Positions 17,091 to 26,840 of a DNA stretch of 64,000 nt are shown here, one piece after another (within the stretch, counting starts at the first letter, position 1; each line of letters begins with the position of its first letter). The notes under the pieces are model-generated. The model was not told the DNA's origin, did not search any database, and was given only the letters and a program-made list of their open reading frames with translations. Made by a program: the position numbers and the translations under genes. The DNA comes from Chitinophagaceae bacterium. Lineage in GTDB: Bacteria > Bacteroidota > Bacteroidia > Chitinophagales > Chitinophagaceae. The stretch is from assembly GCA_017307735.1 (NCBI GenBank), contig JAFKGR010000006.1, positions 124,001 to 188,000 on the forward strand, given 5' to 3'.

Positions 17091-20000
17091 TTAAAAGTTG
17101 ACATTAAGACTGAATAAGAAGTTCCTTAAGGGAGGATAAGTGAATCCGGCTTGCGAACTACTTGTAATATCTCCGGTAATGGCATCACTGGCCTCAGGAT
17201 CAAATCCATTGTATTTTGTATGAAGCCACAAATTGTTCCCGGTGAAAGTCAGAGTGACATTATTCATAAATGTCCTTTCCAGCAAGGAATGTGGCAGGGA
17301 ATAGCTGAATGACACTGTCCGTAACCTTACCCAGCCAGCATCCTGCACAAAATTTTCTGTTACTCCACGATATACATTTCTATAATATCCATCACCATAA
17401 TTAACCCCATCCGGGCCAACGCCCTGTCCCATAAAGACAGATTTTGTATTGGGGGTACCGTCAGAAAGAACGCCGGGGAATACCACCATCTGATCTCTGT
17501 TCTCTGTATATTTTGCAATTCCAAATGCCGCCATAAAGTTGTCGAGCTGATTCCATTTTTGCAATCCCTGCTGTACATCAAACATAAAACTTAACGAAAA
17601 TTCCTTGTAACTTAAAGTATTTGTAATGCTTCCAATCCATTTCGGCATTGAGTTTCCCACAATCTTTTTATCGGAAGCTGGCGCACGCACAGGAAATCCG
17701 TTAGCACCGATTACCATAGGAAGGCTTTTATCTATGTGTAAAGGATCAGGTGTTTTGTTCCCATAATAACGTTGCCAGTACGTACCATAAATATCACCCA
17801 CAGAATACCCGGGTCTAAAAAGAAATGAAGGGCTTGAACCACCATAGCCAAAGGATGACCCTCCCGGTATATAGGCAAGACCTTTGTAAACTGACAAGAT
17901 TTTATTTCTGTTGGTTGAAAAATTGAGCAATGCATTCCACTTGAAATTCTTTGTAACTACCGGACTGCCATGCATAGATATTTCCACCCCTCTGTTTCTG
18001 ATTTCCCCTGCATTTAATGTAATCACAGTCTGGCCAGTGCCCGGCGCTGTGGGAACATCCATAATCAAATCTTTGCTGTTGGATTGATACCAGGTAAAAT
18101 TCAAGCCCAGCCTGTTATTCAGGAAGTTGAGATCTGTCCCAACTTCAAAAGCTGTGGTCTTCTCCGGTTTTAATGATGGATCACCCGCTGCATTGTTCCT
18201 GGTAAATCTTACAACATTGTTGATTGGTGCACCGGTGGGCACATAAACAACACTTGTGCTGTATGGATTTGCATCCTTCCCGATCTGTGCAAGAGAAACC
18301 CTGAATTTGCTCTCATTCATCCAGGAAGGAAGTTTGAACATATCAGAAAAAATGTAGCTGACACTTGCTGACGGATAAAAGAATGAACGGTTCTGTTTTT
18401 CCAATGAAGAAGTCCAGTCATTTCTTCCTGTTAAAGTAAGAAAGAGATAATTGCTATAAGAAGCAGTGAACTCTCCGAATGCTCCTATAATTCTATACTG
18501 TTGGTTATACTGCCCAACGTTCTGAACCTTTGCATTATCCAGATTAAACAAATTATAAATTACCAATTCTCTTCCCGTTGCTGCAACCTGGTTGATGGAG
18601 CGATCCAGTAAATCATGTCCTAATCTCAGGGTAGTATTGAATTTACTACTCCAATCTCGGTTGAAAGTCAACATTAGATTACTATTAATCTGACGGTAAG
18701 AATTCCGGTATTGCCCAACAAAGCCCAATCCATTGTCATCGGCTCCCGTAATTTCTCCGGGAACGCCTTTTGGTCCTGGAGCCGTTCCGGTACGCTTGTC
18801 TGCATAATAGTCCATACCCACTCTGTAGGTAGCGCTGAACCACGATACCGGACTATAGGTAAAATCCAGGCTTCCAATCATACGATCCACATTGGATCTG
18901 AACTTATCGGTAGATGCTGCCCACCAGGCATTATTATTCCCATAAGTTTTCTGCGTTCCATCGGGTTTTATATAATCTCTCACATCCCACCGGGGAGACC
19001 AATAAGACAAGTTTTCATTAAACCTGTTAGCATCATAAAAATTGCCATCGGTAATTACATAATAAAACGAATTACTCATACTGAATTTATCATTAAACTT
19101 CAGCTTGCCATTAAATCTTACACTCATATCACGGTACCATGTCCAGGGAATGGTGCCGTCCTGATCAAAATATGAAATAGAAGTTGACATGCTGGATTTA
19201 TCCGTTCCTCCGGATAGTGAAATAGTATTTCTGAATTGTTTTCCGTTTACATAAGCCCTGGCATACTGATTGAACAATTGGTCAGGATGAGTCGGGTCAA
19301 TTTGCTTTGCCTCGGCAACGGTTGGTCCCCATTCAGGCCAAAATGATTCCGGATCATATTCTCCTTTGTAACCCTGAGTGAACTTATTTTGAACTTCCGG
19401 AAATTTATCAACCTGGTCAATTCCGTACGTTGTTGAGTTATTAATTCTGAACCTGCCCGCTTGTGCTGACTTTGTTGTGATTACAATAACCCCGTTAGCA
19501 CCTCTCAAGCCATACAAAGCTGTAGCTGCGCCACCCCTCAGCACATTGACACTTTCTATATCTTCAGGGTTGATGTCACTTGCTCTGTCAGGCATAGATG
19601 CAGGAAGGCCTCCACCGGTGCCCTGGCCAGAGGTTGTATTATCCATCGGAATACCGTCAATAACAAACAAGGGCTGAGTTCCCAAATTCAATGAGTTGAT
19701 TCCGCGGATCAGAATATTTGAACCCTGGCCCGGACCACCTCCCGAACTGGTAATCGTTACTCCGGCAATTTTTCCCTGAAGTGCATTGATTAAATTGGGC
19801 TGATGTGATTCGGTAATTTCCTTGGCGTCAACTCCCTGAGCCGAATAACCCAATGCTCTTTTCTGCCGTTTAATACCCAGGGCAGTTACTACTACCTCTG
19901 ATAAAGAAGCAGTGGATTTCAATTGGACATTCACCACAGATCGAGAACCGACTGTTATCTCCATAGGTTCGAAATTCACGGAAGAAATAACCAGAACCGG

Positions 20001-20207
20001 ATTTTTGCCTGTCACTGTAATTGAGAATTCTCCATTCTCATTGGCAGTCACTGTGTTTCTTGTTCCCTTTTGGTTGACGGTTGCCATTGGAACGGCAGAT
20101 CCGTTTTCGCCGGTAACCGTTCCCGTTACAGTTTTCGTTTGACCAAAAGATGTGACCGGAACAAAAAACATCAAAACCACGCATGTGTAGAAAATTGCTT
20201 CCCTCAT
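17091..20207 (-). CDS. SusC/RagA family TonB-linked outer-membrane transporter
   Basis: The 1038-residue protein has a signal peptide (MREAIFYTCVVLMFFVPV, cleaved near SFGQ). Next comes a carboxypeptidase-regulatory-like domain (about residues 25-105, TVTGTVTGENGSAVPMATV). The TonB plug follows, with the SusC signatures NALQGKIAGVTI, GQGSNILIRGINSL, PLFVIDGIPMDN and IESVNVLRGGAATALYG. The rest is a 22-strand barrel ending in FLFSLNVNF. No STN domain is present, so it lacks the FecR/anti-sigma signalling module. It is energised by TonB-ExbBD and works with the SusD-like protein encoded 11 bp downstream. The substrate is not readable; the adjacent peptidase hints at peptides. Confidence 0.95.
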   Translation of the reverse strand: MREAIFYTCVVLMFFVPVTSFGQTKTVTGTVTGENGSAVPMATVNQKGTRNTVTANENGEFSITVTGKNPVLVISSVNFEPMEITVGSRSVVNVQLKSTASLSEVVVTALGIKRQKRALGYSAQGVDAKEITESHQPNLINALQGKIAGVTITSSGGGPGQGSNILIRGINSLNLGTQPLFVIDGIPMDNTTSGQGTGGGLPASMPDRASDINPEDIESVNVLRGGAATALYGLRGANGVIVITTKSAQAGRFRINNSTTYGIDQVDKFPEVQNKFTQGYKGEYDPESFWPEWGPTVAEAKQIDPTHPDQLFNQYARAYVNGKQFRNTISLSGGTDKSSMSTSISYFDQDGTIPWTWYRDMSVRFNGKLKFNDKFSMSNSFYYVITDGNFYDANRFNENLSYWSPRWDVRDYIKPDGTQKTYGNNNAWWAASTDKFRSNVDRMIGSLDFTYSPVSWFSATYRVGMDYYADKRTGTAPGPKGVPGEITGADDNGLGFVGQYRNSYRQINSNLMLTFNRDWSSKFNTTLRLGHDLLDRSINQVAATGRELVIYNLFNLDNAKVQNVGQYNQQYRIIGAFGEFTASYSNYLFLTLTGRNDWTSSLEKQNRSFFYPSASVSYIFSDMFKLPSWMNESKFRVSLAQIGKDANPYSTSVVYVPTGAPINNVVRFTRNNAAGDPSLKPEKTTAFEVGTDLNFLNNRLGLNFTWYQSNSKDLIMDVPTAPGTGQTVITLNAGEIRNRGVEISMHGSPVVTKNFKWNALLNFSTNRNKILSVYKGLAYIPGGSSFGYGGSSPSFLFRPGYSVGDIYGTYWQRYYGNKTPDPLHIDKSLPMVIGANGFPVRAPASDKKIVGNSMPKWIGSITNTLSYKEFSLSFMFDVQQGLQKWNQLDNFMAAFGIAKYTENRDQMVVFPGVLSDGTPNTKSVFMGQGVGPDGVNYGDGYYRNVYRGVTENFVQDAGWVRLRTVSFSYSLPHSLLERTFMNNVTLTFTGNNLWLHTKYNGFDPEASDAITGDITSSSQAGFTYPPLRNFLFSLNVNF

Positions 20208-20596
20208 AAGTGCTATTTTTTAGATGTTATAAAATGTTGCAGAAATCGCAGAATCTTTTATGCATAAACAGCAGATATTCCCCGAATTCTAACCTGAAAT
20301 TAAGCATTATATTAATCCGTTTAACATCTCGTTGCGAGTTTCTTTGCAATTAATTATAAACATCTGTGAATAAATTCTTTACAGGGGGAAATAAAATAAG
20401 GCGGGAAAAGGATTCCTGAAAAGCTGCAATAAAAGATTAATTGTCTACTATAAAATGCTGGATTCTGTTTACCTAATGCAAACAGAAAATTATCATATCT
20501 GATACTAAAACGATTTACAAAAAAAATCAGAGGAACAGTTTAAAAATAAATCAGCAATAGAAAAATTCTCTATAATCATTAGCCTTTCACAATCCT
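20208..20596. other. Intergenic region upstream of susC, no gene seen
   Basis: This 389-bp AT-rich gap lies between the antiporter stop and the susC start, both on the reverse strand. It must contain the susC promoter, but no perfect TAnnTTTG box is visible. One inverted repeat TTCTGTTT/AAACAGAA with a 9-nt loop lies at 20463-20487; it has no following U-run in the antiporter's direction, so its role is unclear. Confidence 0.45.
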
Positions 20597-22750
20597 TCAA
20601 TCTTCATCCCTCTTAAAAATGTGCCCTATGTCTTTTCCTATGCGTTGAATGGTCTCTAATCCTCTGGTAAGCGGAGCCACAGAAATATCTTCATACAAAT
20701 CGGTATCATAACTCTGGCTGAATTGCTGCGGATATATAACCACCTTGCTGTTCTTTACAAAATACTTTTCCATTTTGTGAGGCAACCCATCGAGCAGACT
20801 CATGTAGGAAGCGCCTCCATTGCGTGATGAAGCCAATATAAAAAGATCGTCATCGGTGATTTCTTTTGACAATATCAAAAAATCTTCCCAATGGGTGAAA
20901 TTCTTAAATGAAATGGATGCAGCAAATCTCGATTTCTTCATAAACTTTTCAACAGCATTGCGGGTCCTTTGATCACTAAAAACATGAATTGGAATCGTCA
21001 GTTCCTGCGCAAGTCTGGCAACCTTTGCCATCCATATATCAAACCCATCTTCCTTTTCTGAAAAAGGAGGCGCAGCTATCACGATCCGTTTATTCAGAAC
21101 AAGCGGGTTTTCAAAATTGCAAATAAAAATGGTTTTGTTTATCCTGGTCAGGATTTTATCCATCTTCTCCCCTATCAGTATATCCATGAAGTTTGTCCGG
21201 GGTGGCCATTCCATGACAATAATATTTGCCATGGTTTCTTTCGAAACGCGGGTAATTCCGCTGACATCATTATGATCGATGGTGGTAATGGGTCGCACCT
21301 TTGTTTCGGCGGCAGATCCCATCTTTATAAAATTCTCAAGAACATTTCTCGATTTTATAATATTGGCTTCCGCTTCACTGTCATTGGAAACAATGGTCAA
21401 TATGGAAATCGGGCTGGAAGAATTTTTGCTTTTGATAAGAATAGAAAACTCCAGCAATTTTTCAAACCTGTCAATATTGGATACCGGCATCAGAATATGT
21501 TCATTATTCAAAGAAAAGGCCTGGGGCTGTTCCGGAGCATTTCGATCGTTTTCAGCAATAATTTTCTTTGCTGCTTTTTCAGTTGCAAACGAAGCTACCA
21601 CACAGGCAATCAATATAAGAATAATGGTACCATTCAATATATTTTCATCCAGAATATTTGCCCTGTAACCAACAAGCACCACCGCAAGTGTAGCTGCAGC
21701 ATGAGCACCGCTTAAGCCAAAGATCAATTGCCGCTGTGCACTGGAAAACCGGAAACTGATTTGTGTCAGCCATGCGGCCAACCATTTTCCCGTAAGAGCA
21801 ACTACCGACAAAGCGCCGGCGATAATCAACGCCTGAGTCCCGCTCAGAATAACCTTCAGATTCACGATCATTCCGACACTGATGAGAAAAAAAGGGATGA
21901 AAAGTGAATTGCCAATAAATTCAATCCGGTTCATCAGGGCAGATGAATGAGGTATCAGTTTGTTGAGTGCAAGCCCGGCAACGAAAGCACCGATAATCGG
22001 TTCTACCCCCGCCACCTCTGCAAGAAAAGCAGCGAAAAAAACCACTGCCAAAACAAAAATATAATGCGAATGTTTTTCGCTTTCCAGCGAACGGAAGAAC
22101 CATTTGGCAATCCGGGGAATTACCAAAAACATAATGGCCAAAAAAATAGCCATAGAAATTCCCATCCTAAGCCAAAATTCTGCATTCAGATTCCCCTGTG
22201 CCACGGCTAAAATGATGGCCAGAATAATCAGCACAGCAGTATCTGTAAATATAGTACCTCCCACGGTAATTGCAACTGCCTTGTCTTTGGAAATACCCAT
22301 TCTGCTGACGATTGGATAGGTAACCAGGGTATGGGTAGCAAACATACTTGCCGTAAGAAAACTGGCATCAAAATTATAACCCAACATGTACCTCATAACC
22401 GGATAACCGATAGCCAATGGAACAATAAAAGTAAACAGTCCGAATACAGCGCTTTTGTTTTTGTGAGCTTTGAATTCATGCAGATCCAATTCCAGTCCGG
22501 CAATAAACATGATATATAAAAGGCCGATAGTGGAAAATAAATCCACAGCAGAATTCTTTGCCAGAATATTCAATCCATGAGGGCCAATGATGACACCCGA
22601 AATAATCAAACCGATTATACCCGGGATGTTAAATTTCCTCAAAAGAACGGGTGACAAAAGGATAATAAAAAGTATCAAAGAAAAGATCAGCACAGGATTA
22701 ACCAATGGCAACCTAAACTCTTCCATGAAATGCCGGAAAAAATCTATCAT
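20597..22750 (-). CDS. Cation:proton antiporter (CPA2, Kef/NapA-like) with C-terminal USP-like domain
   Basis: The 717-residue protein has 11-13 predicted membrane helices up to about residue 395. They include IPGIIGLIISGVIIGPHGL, GLLYIMFIAGLELDL and EVAGVEPIIGAFVAGLALN. These match the Na_H_Exchanger (CPA2) core, with FIAGLELDL as the hallmark. The remaining 300 residues are cytosolic and resemble tandem universal-stress-protein folds (HILMPVSNIDRFEKLLEFSIL; KRIVIAAPPFSEKEDGFDIWMAKV). No RCK/TrkA-N nucleotide-binding domain is visible, unlike KefB/C. It probably exchanges K+ or Na+ for H+ and may be controlled by ligand binding to the USP part. It stands alone. Confidence 0.9.
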   Translation of the reverse strand: MIDFFRHFMEEFRLPLVNPVLIFSLILFIILLSPVLLRKFNIPGIIGLIISGVIIGPHGLNILAKNSAVDLFSTIGLLYIMFIAGLELDLHEFKAHKNKSAVFGLFTFIVPLAIGYPVMRYMLGYNFDASFLTASMFATHTLVTYPIVSRMGISKDKAVAITVGGTIFTDTAVLIILAIILAVAQGNLNAEFWLRMGISMAIFLAIMFLVIPRIAKWFFRSLESEKHSHYIFVLAVVFFAAFLAEVAGVEPIIGAFVAGLALNKLIPHSSALMNRIEFIGNSLFIPFFLISVGMIVNLKVILSGTQALIIAGALSVVALTGKWLAAWLTQISFRFSSAQRQLIFGLSGAHAAATLAVVLVGYRANILDENILNGTIILILIACVVASFATEKAAKKIIAENDRNAPEQPQAFSLNNEHILMPVSNIDRFEKLLEFSILIKSKNSSSPISILTIVSNDSEAEANIIKSRNVLENFIKMGSAAETKVRPITTIDHNDVSGITRVSKETMANIIVMEWPPRTNFMDILIGEKMDKILTRINKTIFICNFENPLVLNKRIVIAAPPFSEKEDGFDIWMAKVARLAQELTIPIHVFSDQRTRNAVEKFMKKSRFAASISFKNFTHWEDFLILSKEITDDDLFILASSRNGGASYMSLLDGLPHKMEKYFVKNSKVVIYPQQFSQSYDTDLYEDISVAPLTRGLETIQRIGKDIGHIFKRDED

Positions 22751-23105
22751 GGTTTTCTTTTAAGAGTTAAAAAATAAAATCCCTGAAAATCCGCTTATTC
22801 AGATAAGGCAGAAAGCGCAAAATAAAATTTCTGAATCAAATGAACAGGTTTTTGCACAGAAAAATAACATTTAAAATCCGGGAGATCCAAATGTTTTCAA
22901 AATCATTAAAATTTTCACGCTTCATCCAGCAAAAAAATTAACATTCACCCGTGAAAACCTACAACAATCTCCCGCAAATCATTTTTGAGATTTTTTAAAC
23001 CACATTATACTTTTTTAAATTCAAAATGAAAACTACATTTGCCGGCTAATCAATGTATTCACAGCAAACAATTTAAAAATCCATTATTTACTAAAAGAAA
23101 ACTTT
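22751..23105. other. Divergent intergenic region, promoter only
   Basis: This 355-bp gap lies between the antiporter (reverse) and the small barrel protein (forward). The only structure I can support is a possible promoter at 22982-23015 for the forward gene. Confidence 0.45.
22982..23015 (+). promoter_or_regulatory. Candidate Bacteroidota-type promoter for the small barrel protein
   Basis: TTTTTG (-33-like, 22982-22987) is followed after 20 bp by TACTTTTT (23008-23015), which matches TAnnTTTG at 7 of 8 positions. The start codon is 90 bp downstream. Confidence 0.35.
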
Positions 23106-23570
23106 ATGAAAAAAGTATCTGTTGTTATCTTTTTATTCTTCTGTTTTGTATCAGCCGGATTGCAGGCCCAGACTTATAAAACTGCCATCGGTGCAAAGTT
23201 TTATGTAGGTGACGGTTCTGCAGGAGGCATCAATATCAGACACAGCCTTTCAAATAATACTGCTCTCGAAGGCTCTCTCCTGTTCTTTTCGGGTGCCATC
23301 GGACTGGAAGGATTGTACGAATACCAGGGACCCATCAACGGAGCTCCGGGTCTGGAATATTTTGTAGGAGGCGGTGCCATTTTATCTTTTTCCACAGGAA
23401 ATGGAAATAATGACACAAACTTTGGATTAAGGTTAACAGGCGGGCTTGACTATAAATTTGACAATGCCCCCATTGCCGTCAGCCTGGGTCTGGACCCATT
23501 CTTTTACCTTGCTCCGCACACAGGATCTTCAATGACCCTGGGAATAGGATTCAGGTATGTTCTCCCATAA
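23106..23570 (+). CDS. Small outer-membrane beta-barrel protein, unknown function
   Basis: The 154-residue product has a signal peptide (MKKVSVVIFLFFCFVSAGLQAQ). Alternating strands follow, rich in glycine and aromatics: AIGAKFYVGDG, LEYFVGGGAILSFS, FGLRLTGGLDYKF, then a terminal strand LGIGFRYVLP. This is the pattern of a small eight-stranded OmpA/OmpW-like barrel, as in PF13568/PF13505-type proteins. No catalytic motif exists. A terminator follows 18 bp after the stop codon, so it is monocistronic. Confidence 0.65.
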   Translation: MKKVSVVIFLFFCFVSAGLQAQTYKTAIGAKFYVGDGSAGGINIRHSLSNNTALEGSLLFFSGAIGLEGLYEYQGPINGAPGLEYFVGGGAILSFSTGNGNNDTNFGLRLTGGLDYKFDNAPIAVSLGLDPFFYLAPHTGSSMTLGIGFRYVLP

Positions 23571-23588
23571 ATAAATCTTTTTTAAAGT

Positions 23589-23624
23589 AATTCCCGGATA
23601 TTTCAGCCGGGAATTCTTTTTTTA
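23589..23624 (+). terminator. Terminator after the small barrel gene, directly before gtrA
   Basis: The perfect 9-bp stem AATTCCCGG/CCGGGAATT with a 9-nt loop is followed by CTTTTTTTAT. The GtrA start codon at 23632 is only a few bases beyond the U-run. Confidence 0.85.
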
Positions 23625-23631
23625 TTTATCA

Positions 23632-24123
23632 ATGGGCGCAAGAGACAAAATACTCCGTTTTATCGATTTTTTCTTTCCTCCTTTCAAAAGGCTGATGCCC
23701 TTGCAGACTTTTCGTTATGCAGTGTGCGGAGGAAGCAATGTAATGCTGGATATTTTTTTATTTTACATCAGCTTCCACTATATTCTCAAACAAGAACCTC
23801 TCAATCTTGGGTTACTTGTTTTGAAACCCTACAATGCTGCTCTCATCATGGCCTTTTGCATCACCTTTCCCCTCGGATTTATTTTGTCAAAATACATCGT
23901 ATTTCACGGTTCCTATCTCAAAGGAAGAATTCAGTTATTCCGGTATGGCATCATTGTGGCCATCAATCTCTTTCTCAATTATGCACTGCTGAACATTTTC
24001 GTACAATATCTCCATATTTTCCCAACCATTTCGCGGATATTGGCCACCATTATCATTGTGACATTTAGCTTTTTATCTCAAAAGCATTTCACCTTCAAAA
24101 TGGAGGGAAACAAGCGGGGATAA
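23632..24123 (+). CDS. GtrA family membrane protein
   Basis: The 163-residue product has four predicted membrane helices and the GtrA signature LQTFRYAVCGGSNVMLDIFLFY, then GFILSKYIVF and TIIIVTFSFLSQKHFTF at the end. GtrA-like proteins are thought to help move undecaprenyl-linked sugars across the membrane for glycosylation of surface polysaccharides. There is no glycosyltransferase beside it. The ATG at 23632 lies just past a terminator's U-run, leaving no room for a separate leader, so expression depends on read-through. A downstream start (MPLQTF, 23695) is possible, but the N-terminal DFFFPPFKRLMPLQTF pattern is usual for the Bacteroidota branch. Confidence 0.8.
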   Translation: MGARDKILRFIDFFFPPFKRLMPLQTFRYAVCGGSNVMLDIFLFYISFHYILKQEPLNLGLLVLKPYNAALIMAFCITFPLGFILSKYIVFHGSYLKGRIQLFRYGIIVAINLFLNYALLNIFVQYLHIFPTISRILATIIIVTFSFLSQKHFTFKMEGNKRG

Positions 24124-24205
24124 AATCAAACTGACAATTTTACACGCCCGTATCTGTTGGCATAAACCTTGCCTCTAAAGTTTAAAATTGCAAAAAACTA
24201 TTGTT

Positions 24206-26125
24206 ATGTCAAAGATTATAGGAATTGACCTCGGAACGACCAACAGTTGTGTTGCTGTAATGGAAGGAAACGAACCGGCAGTGATACCTAATGAAGAAGG
24301 CAGAAGAACTACCCCTTCAATTGTGGCATTTCTGAAAAACGGGGAAAGAAAGGTTGGGGATCCTGCCAAACGGCAAGCCATTACCAACCCGACTAATACC
24401 ATCATGAGTGTGAAAAGGTTTATGGGTCACCGCTGGGAAGAAATTACCAACGAAGCAGACCATTATGCATATAAACTGGTAAAAGGCGATAATGATACAG
24501 TGAGAATTGATATTGATGGCAGGCTTTATACGCCGCAGGAAATTTCAGCCATGATTCTTCAGAAGATGAAAAAAACCGCTGAAGATCACCTCGGGCAGGA
24601 AGTAACGGAAGCCGTAATCACGGTTCCTGCATATTTCAACGATTCTCAAAGACAGGCAACCAAAGAAGCTGGTGAAATTGCCGGGCTGAAAGTTCGTCGT
24701 ATTATCAATGAACCGACCGCAGCAGCGCTTGCTTATGGCCTCGACAAAAAAAATATTGATCAGAAAGTAGCCGTATTTGATTTGGGCGGTGGCACGTTTG
24801 ATATTTCAATTTTGGAATTGGGCGACGGAGTTTTTGAAGTGAAATCAACAAACGGAGATACCCATCTTGGCGGAGACGATTTTGATAAAATAATCATGGA
24901 CTGGCTCGCTGATGCCTTTCAAAAAGATGAAGCCATCGATCTTCGTAAAGATCCAATGGCATGGCAAAGGCTGAAAGAAGCTTCTGAAAAAGCCAAGATT
25001 GAACTTTCCTCTTCTACGGAAACAGAAATCAATCTTCCCTATATTACAGCAGTGGATGGTGTTCCAAAACATTTGGTAAAGAAATTGACACGTGCTCACT
25101 TTGAACAATTAACCGATGCATTATTTGAACGCTGCCTCAAACCATGTGAAGCTGCATTAAAAGATGCCGGTTTGTCTAAAGAACAAATCAATGAAGTGAT
25201 TTTGGTCGGCGGTTCAACAAGGATTCCCAAAGTACAGGAAATGGTGGAAACCTTCTTTGGAAGAAAACCTCACAAAGGCGTAAACCCAGATGAAGTAGTT
25301 GCCGTAGGTGCTGCCATTCAGGGCGGTGTATTGACGGGTGATGTAAAAGACGTTTTGTTGTTAGATGTTACTCCTCTTTCTCTTGGAATCGAAACCATGG
25401 GTGGTGTAATGACCAGACTTATTGATTCAAATACAACCATCCCAACCAAGAAAACCGAGGTGTTCTCTACCGCATCAGACAATCAACCGGGCGTGCAAAT
25501 TCACGTATTACAAGGTGAACGGCCAATGGCTAATCAAAATAAAAGCCTTGGAACCTTTAACCTCGATGGAATTCCACCGGCTCCACGCGGAGTACCCCAA
25601 ATTGAAGTCACATTTGATATTGATGCAAACGGTATTCTGAATGTTTCTGCAAAAGATAAGGGAACCGGAAAATCGCACAATATCAGGATTGAAGCCGGAA
25701 GCGGACTTGGCAAAGATGAAATAGAAAGGATGAAACAGGAAGCAAAAGCGAATGAAGCGACAGATAAAGCCGCCAAGGAAAAAGTGGAAAAAATAAATCA
25801 GGCCGACAGCATGATTTTCCAGACAGAAAAACAATTGAAAGAATACGGTGATAAGATTCCTGCAAATAAAAAAAGTGCAATTGAATCTGCATTGAACAAA
25901 TTGAAAGATGCACATAAAAGCCAGGATCTGGCTGCCATAGAATCATCTCTTACAGAATTGAATACTGCATGGACAGCAGCAAGTGAAGACATGTATAAAT
26001 CAACCCAACAGCAACAACAGGGACCTGCCGGGGATGGACAACAGCAACAAGGCAACGGAGGTGGAAACGCAGGAAATACAAGTGGGGATAATGTAACAGA
26101 TGCCGAGTTTGAAGAAGTGAAATAA
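24206..26125 (+). CDS. dnaK: Chaperone DnaK (Hsp70)
   Basis: The 639-residue protein starts [21 protein letters not shown] (ATG at 24206; a TTG upstream is unlikely). The ATPase domain has the phosphate loops [25 protein letters not shown] and [13 protein letters not shown]. The substrate-binding domain begins after [19 protein letters not shown], and the lid carries the Gln/Gly-rich tail ending in DAEFEEVK, the usual EEVK-type terminus for co-chaperone contacts. Length and domain order are normal. Neither grpE nor dnaJ is next to it. A strong terminator follows 25 bp after the stop. No HrcA (CIRCE) repeat is visible upstream. Confidence 0.98.
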   Translation: MSKIIGIDLGTTNSCVAVMEGNEPAVIPNEEGRRTTPSIVAFLKNGERKVGDPAKRQAITNPTNTIMSVKRFMGHRWEEITNEADHYAYKLVKGDNDTVRIDIDGRLYTPQEISAMILQKMKKTAEDHLGQEVTEAVITVPAYFNDSQRQATKEAGEIAGLKVRRIINEPTAAALAYGLDKKNIDQKVAVFDLGGGTFDISILELGDGVFEVKSTNGDTHLGGDDFDKIIMDWLADAFQKDEAIDLRKDPMAWQRLKEASEKAKIELSSSTETEINLPYITAVDGVPKHLVKKLTRAHFEQLTDALFERCLKPCEAALKDAGLSKEQINEVILVGGSTRIPKVQEMVETFFGRKPHKGVNPDEVVAVGAAIQGGVLTGDVKDVLLLDVTPLSLGIETMGGVMTRLIDSNTTIPTKKTEVFSTASDNQPGVQIHVLQGERPMANQNKSLGTFNLDGIPPAPRGVPQIEVTFDIDANGILNVSAKDKGTGKSHNIRIEAGSGLGKDEIERMKQEAKANEATDKAAKEKVEKINQADSMIFQTEKQLKEYGDKIPANKKSAIESALNKLKDAHKSQDLAAIESSLTELNTAWTAASEDMYKSTQQQQQGPAGDGQQQQGNGGGNAGNTSGDNVTDAEFEEVK

Positions 26126-26150
26126 ATGTTTGGACTTGAACAAAAGACAG

Positions 26151-26184
26151 AAAACCGTTTCAACAAAATTGAAACGGTTTTTTT
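26151..26184 (+). terminator. Terminator after dnaK
   Basis: The perfect 13-bp stem AAAACCGTTTCAA/TTGAAACGGTTTT with a 5-nt loop continues into a run of seven T. Confidence 0.95.
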
Positions 26185-26216
26185 ATCTCCTATACGAAAT
26201 CAACAAAAGATTTTTC

Positions 26217-26249
26217 TTTTTGTACGGCATTTATAAAAAAATACATTTG
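26217..26249 (+). promoter_or_regulatory. Bacteroidota housekeeping promoter for the gene at 26281
   Basis: TTTTTG (26217-26222), a 19-bp spacer, then TACATTTG (26242-26249), a perfect match to TAnnTTTG. This is the best-formed promoter in the window. The predicted start of transcription lies about 20-25 bp before the ATG at 26281. Confidence 0.75.
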
Positions 26250-26280
26250 TATTTCATCCCAAACCGTTTAATCCATCAGA

Positions 26281-26730
26281 ATGAGAAAAGTTGTCCTATC
26301 CATACCTTTAATAGTAGTAATGATTTTAGGATCGCAGTTTTCACAGGCTGCCTACACTCCCAATGTAAAATCTTACGACAATCACCTGAAGGATTATCTC
26401 TTGGTCGATCATTTTGTCCATATGACAGTTTCAGAATTTCAACAAGCCTCCGGCCATAAATTGAGCTTTTTCCAAAAAATCTATTTTAAAAAACTACAAC
26501 GGAAATTAAAGAAAGCAAATTTGTACCCGGGTGCAACCATCCTCCCTTATTATAATGTGCAAAATGGCAAATTCAAATTTGATTCACTCTGGTTTGTTTT
26601 GGGAGTTATTATTGGGCCGTTTGCACTTTTGTTTTCACTTACTTCCAGACAGGGCAAAAATCAACGGCTGTCGGCCCTGATTGGGTTTGGTGTCTGGGTT
26701 ATCTGGTTTGGATATATATTCCTGTTTTAA
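26281..26730 (+). CDS. Small membrane protein, unknown function
   Basis: The 149-residue product has an N-terminal signal sequence (MRKVVLSIPLIVVMILGSQF, then SQAAY). A soluble part follows, with a lysine-rich segment KIYFKKLQRKLKKANLYPGA near residues 65-83. Two membrane helices close the protein (LWFVLGVIIGPFALLFSL and LIGFGVWVIWFGYIFLF). Short exported proteins with two terminal helices and a preceding basic segment are common in Bacteroidota as uncharacterised families. The gene has its own consensus promoter just upstream and precedes malQ by 110 bp. Confidence 0.6.
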   Translation: MRKVVLSIPLIVVMILGSQFSQAAYTPNVKSYDNHLKDYLLVDHFVHMTVSEFQQASGHKLSFFQKIYFKKLQRKLKKANLYPGATILPYYNVQNGKFKFDSLWFVLGVIIGPFALLFSLTSRQGKNQRLSALIGFGVWVIWFGYIFLF

Positions 26731-26766
26731 TTCACTGGCATTTTTTTGAATGCCCAAAAAATCAAA

Positions 26767-26785
26767 TTATGTAAATTCTACATAA
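26767..26785. promoter_or_regulatory. Perfect 7-bp inverted repeat upstream of malQ
   Basis: TTATGTA-AATTC-TACATAA lies 56-74 bp before the GTG of malQ, with a further TATGT half-site a few bases later. It has the geometry of a dimer-binding operator. TAATTTCG (26816-26823), one mismatch from the -7 consensus, lies between it and the gene. Confidence 0.35.
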
Positions 26786-26840
26786 AAAGTATGTGAATTC
26801 CTGAATTAAAGAAATTAATTTCGCTTCAAACAAGAAAATA

